Assembly (NCBI RefSeq): GCF_008728515.1
Contig: NC_044977.1
Location: 170,671,139 to 170,735,138, forward strand
Direction: 5' to 3'
DNA from: Papio anubis
Lineage: Eukaryota > Chordata > Mammalia > Primates > Cercopithecidae
DNA length: 64,000 bases
Shown: positions 60,545 through 64,000 of the stretch, piece by piece
Layout: the number at the start of each line of letters is the position of its first letter
Numbering within the stretch: position 1 is the first letter of the stretch
Made by a program: the position numbers and the translations under genes
The notes under the pieces: model-generated
Told to the model about the DNA's origin: nothing
Databases searched by the model: none
Seen by the model: only the letters and a program-made list of their open reading frames with translations

Positions 60545-60693
60545 GAGACAGGGTCTCGCTCTTATCACCCAGGCTGGAATGCAGTGGCACAATCATGGGT
60601 CACTGCAGCCTTGAATTCCTGGGCTCCAGTGATCCTCCCACCTAAGCTTCCCAAGTAGCTGGGAGCACAGGCAGGAGCCACTACTCCTGCCTG
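60545..60693 (-). mobile_element. Alu right monomer only (FRAM or 5'-truncated Alu), antisense
   Basis: Carries only the right-arm half in reverse ('GAGACAGGGTCTCGCTCTTA' through 'GGAGCCACTACTCCTGCC') and no left arm. Old wording ('CAATCATGGGTCACTGCAGC'). Confidence 0.8.
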
Positions 60694-61920
60694 ACATACC
60701 ATTATTTTTTAATGCATTATAGTTATGGTTGCTTCTAGTTTTTCATGATTATGAATAAAGCTGCTACAAACATTCATGTGCAGATTTTGTGTGGACATAT
60801 GTTTTCAAGTCAACATGATTGCTGGATCATATGGTAACTATGTTTAGCTTGTAAGAAACTGCCAAACTTTTTTCCAAAGTAGCTGTATGATTTTCTTTTC
60901 CCAACAGGAATAAATGAGAATTCCAACTGCTCCATGTCCTCACCACCAATTGGTATTGTCAAGTTTTAAAATTTCTTTTTAGCTATTTGCATAGTTATGT
61001 GGTGGTATCTTGTTGTTCGAATTTGCAATTCCCCGATGATAAATGATATTGAACATATTTTCATATGCTTTTTTGCCATCTGTATATCTTCTTTGGTGAG
61101 GTATCTGTTCAGATCTTTGGCCCATTTTAAAATTTGATTGTTTTCATATTGTTGGATTTTTAGAGTTCTTTGTATATTTTGGATACAAGTCTTTTATCAG
61201 ATATTTATTTTGCAAATATTTTCTCCAGGTGTGTGGCTTGTCTTTTCATTATTTGAACAGTGTCTGTCACAGAACAGAATAAAGTCCGACTTATCATCTC
61301 TTTTTTCTTGAATCGTGTTTTGGTGTTTTACCTAAAGCCTAACTGGGAAATCCAAAGTTGCCTGAATTTTCTCCTATGTTTACTTCTAGTGTTTCAGTTT
61401 TGCATTTTACATTTAGGTCTAATTCATTTTGGGTCAATTTTTGTGAAAGGTGTAAGATCTGTGTATAAGTTCATTATTTTGCATGTAGACATCCAATTGT
61501 TTCAGCAGCATTTGTTGAAAACTCTACCCTTTCTCCATTGAATTGTTTTTGCTCCTTTGTCAAATATCAGGTTACCATACTTGTATAAGCCTATTTCTAG
61601 ACTCTTCTATTCTGTTCCTTTGATGTGTATGTCTACATTTTTCCTGATAACTATGGCTTGGTTACTAGAGCTTTGTAGTAAGTCTTGAAGTCAGGTAGTG
61701 AGAATTCTCAAATTTTGTTCTTCAGTATTATCTTGAGTGTTCTGGGTCTTTTGCATTTCCACATAAACTTTATATTCAGTTTGTTGTTACCTACATAATA
61801 TCTTGCTGGGATATTTATTGAGATTGCATTGACTATAGACCAAGTTGAGAATAATTAATATTTTCACAATATTGAGTCTTCCATTTATGATCATAAATTA
61901 TTTTTCCATTTATATATATA

Positions 61921-62175
61921 TGGGTCTCACTCTTTTGCCAAGACTAGAGTGCAGTGGTGTGATCTCGGCTCACTGCAACCTCTACCTCCCAGGCTCAAGC
62001 CATCCTCCCACCTCAGCTTCGTGAGTAGCTGGGACTACAGGCACCACCACGCCTAGCTAATTTTTGTAGTGACAGGATTTGCATGTTGCCAAGGCTGGTC
62101 TAGTACTCCTGGACTTAAGTGATCAGCCTATCTCAGCCTCTCAAAGTGCTGGGATTACCGGCATGAGCCACTGCA
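61921..62175 (-). mobile_element. AluJ-like, antisense
   Basis: Diverged antisense Alu with a short 5' side, from 'TGGGTCTCACTCTTTTGCCA' to 'GGCATGAGCCACTGC'. Surrounding L1M resumes with 'TGTGCATATTTTGTTAGATT'. Confidence 0.88.
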
Positions 62176-62367
62176 ATTATTTAGCATATAAATTCTGTGC
62201 ATATTTTGTTAGATTGCCATCTAATTGTTTAATTTTGGAGCACTAGTTTAAATAGTATTTTTTTAAAATAGCAAATTCCAATTTTTCATTGCTGGTATAT
62301 AGAAAAGCAATTGATTTCAGTATTATCATTTTTGATACATGAATGCACTTTTTGATATTATTAGTAT

Positions 62368-64000
62368 TTTCTTTTAAATTTTTTACTTAAAGTTCTGGGA
62401 TACATGCGCAGAACAGGCAGGTTTGTTACATAGGTATACATGTGCCATTGTGGTTTGTTGCACCTATCAACCCATCATCAAGGTCTTAAGCCCCACATGC
62501 ATTAGGTGTTTGTCCTAATGCTCTCCCTCCCCTTGCCCCCCAACACCCAACAGGACCTGGTGTGTGATGTTCCCCTCCCTGTGTCCATATGTTGTTATTG
62601 TTCAACTCTCACTTATGAGTGAGAACATGCGGTGTTTGGTTTTCTGTTCCTGTGTTAGTTTGCTGAGAATGATGGCTTTCAGCTTCACCCATGTCCCTGC
62701 AAAGGACATGAACTCATTCTTTTTATGGCTGCATAGCATTCCATGGTGTGTATGTGTCACATTTTCTTTATCCAGTCTATCATTGATGGGCATTTGGGTT
62801 GGTTCCAAGTCTCTGCTATTGTAAATAGTGCTGCAGTAAACATACGTGTGCATGTGTCTTTATAGTAGAATGATTTATAATGCTTTGGGTATATACCCAG
62901 TAATGGGATTGCTGGGTCAAATGACATTTCTGGTTCTAGATCCTTGAGGAATTGCCACATTGTCTTCCATAATGGTTGAACTGATTACACTCCCACCAAT
63001 AGTGTAAAAGCATTCCTATTTCTCCACATCCTTGCCAGCATCTGTTGTTTCCCGACTTTTTAATGATCACCGTTCTAACTGGCATGAGATGGTATCTCAT
63101 TGTGGTTTTGATTTGCCTTTTTCTAATGACCAATAATGATGCGCTTTTTTCATGTTTGTCGGCCACATAAATGTCTTCTTTTGAGAGGTGTCTGTTCAGA
63201 TCCTTTGCCCACTTTTTGATGGGGCTGTTTTTTTTCTTGTAAATTTGTTTAAGTTCCGTGTAGATTCTGGATATTAGACATTTGTCAGATGGATAGATTG
63301 CAAAAATTTTCTCCCATTCTGTAGGTTGCCTGTTCACTCTGATGATAGTTTCTTTTGCTGTGCAGAAGTTCTTTAGTTTAATTAGATCTCATTTGTCAAT
63401 TTTGGCTTTCGTTGCCATTGCTTTTGGTGTTTTAGTCATGAAGTCTTTGCCCATGCCTATGTCCTGAATGGTATTGCCTAGGTTTTCTTCTAGGGTTTTT
63501 ATGGTTTTGGGTTTTACATTTATGTCTTTAATCCATCTTGAGTTAATTTTTGAATAAGTTGTAAGGAGGGGTTCCAGTTTCAGTTTTCTGCATATAGCTA
63601 GCCAGTTTTCCCAGCACCATTTATTAAATAGGGAATCCTTTCCCCATTGCTTGTTTTTGTCAGGTTTGTCAAAGATTAGATGGCTGTAGATGTGTGATGT
63701 TATTTATGAGGTCTTTTCTGTTCCATTGTTCTATATATCTGTTTTGATACCAATATCATGCTGTTTTGGTTACTGTAGCCTTGTAGTATAGTTTGAAGTC
63801 AGGCAGCATGATGCCTCCAGCTTTGTTCTTTTTGCTTATGATTGTCTTGACTATATGGGCTCTTTTTTGGTTCCATATGAAATTTAAAGTAGTTTTTTCT
63901 AATTCTATGAAGAAAGTCAATGGTAGCTTGATGGGAATAGCATTGAACCTATAAATTACTTTGGGCAGTATGGTCATTTTCACAATATCAATTCTTCCTA
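62368..64000 (-). mobile_element. L1 (L1PA/L1PB type), antisense, runs off window
   Basis: Antisense primate L1 from its 3' tail (T-rich about 62368-62390) through the 3'UTR ('GCAGGTTTGTTACATAGGTA', 'TGTTGCACCTATCAACCCAT') into ORF2, cut by the window end. Much less diverged than the old L1 it sits in. Same general age class as the L1 at the left end, in opposite orientation. Confidence 0.95.
62602..64000 (-). pseudogene. L1 ORF2 C-terminal part, disrupted
   Basis: Minus-strand frames 62602-62853, 62757-62960, 62936-63337 and 63756-63983 are consecutive pieces of the L1 ORF2p C-terminal region, downstream of the polymerase domain. Landmarks include 'NPTWEKIF'-like and 'PIKKWAKDLNRH' wording near 63200-63330, 'FDPAIPLLGIYPK' near 62890, and a stop at 62602-62604. 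Changes of frame at about 62800, 62950 and 63350-63700 show it is dead. The N-terminal endonuclease and RT parts are outside the window. Confidence 0.9.

Larger units (their letters stand above)
60240..62355 (-). mobile_element. Old L1 (L1M class), 3'UTR to ORF2, antisense
   Basis: Antisense L1 in order: 3'UTR-like part, then ORF2 wording 'TTGCTGGATCATATGGTAAC', 'GAACATATTTTCATATGC', 'CAGATCTTTGGCCCATTTT', 'TCTTTGTATATTTTGGATAC', 'CTATGGCTTGGTTACTAGAG' and 'CTTGCTGGGATATTTATTGA'. Nested inside are an (ATT)n with an Alu monomer and an AluJ. A younger L1 is inserted at its far end. Confidence 0.85.

Noticed and set aside
60398..60658. Poly-Asn and poly-Ile open frames
   Set aside because: Created by the (TTA)n repeat and the Alu monomer.

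Overview
The window is mammalian nuclear DNA from a primate, almost certainly an Old World monkey. It is dense in Alu and L1 retrotransposons. The youngest Alu copies (about 17386, 27377, 29506, 40944) carry the 'GGCTCAAGCC' 5' end and, at 29506 and 40944, a 'CCGG' site before 'CCACTGCACTCC', as I recall for AluY subfamilies amplified in Cercopithecidae. I found no protein-coding exon, tRNA, snRNA or CRISPR array. Every long open frame I could explain belongs to a transposable element or to an Alu read through. The window looks intergenic or deep-intronic, with AT-rich unique sequence between repeats.

Layout. 1-5625 is the 3' two thirds of a plus-strand L1 (end of ORF1, whole ORF2, 3'UTR), split by an Alu (178-504) and a solo HERV-K-type LTR (2821-3902), both with target-site duplications. 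6353-6777 is a Tigger-like MITE, followed by Alus. 8750-12670 is old antisense L1 sequence carrying an Alu and a sharp-ended class I LTR (10782-11271). 12735-17677 holds MLT1, MIR, hAT, AluJ, L2/MER5 and an oddly mutated young Alu. 17690-24450 is mostly unique. 24453-36725 mixes MER5, MIR, L2, MLT1, hAT MITEs, two young AluY and two large simple repeats. 37140-45335 holds old L1 fragments, an Alu, a hAT element, L2 and MLT1. 45361-46459 contains a long inverted duplication and a hairpin. 50100-52560 is an old antisense L1 with a Tigger-type MITE and a patchwork insertion. 53945-55324 is an internally deleted MaLR (THE1/MST) provirus with both LTRs. 58040-62355 is old antisense L1 material with Alus and AT-rich repeats. 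62368-64000 is the 3' part of a younger antisense L1 that runs off the window.

No genes here work together in a pathway; the content is a record of nested insertions. The most interesting structures are rearrangements, not genes. One is a 59-bp inverted duplication about 1 kb apart (56/59 identical) beside a hairpin. The other is a chimeric insertion at 51977-52089, built from a direct copy of a nearby DNA transposon and an inverted copy of nearby L1. Both look like replication template switching. I found no convincing previously undescribed biological system. Subfamily names are from memory of consensus sequences and should be confirmed with a repeat library.
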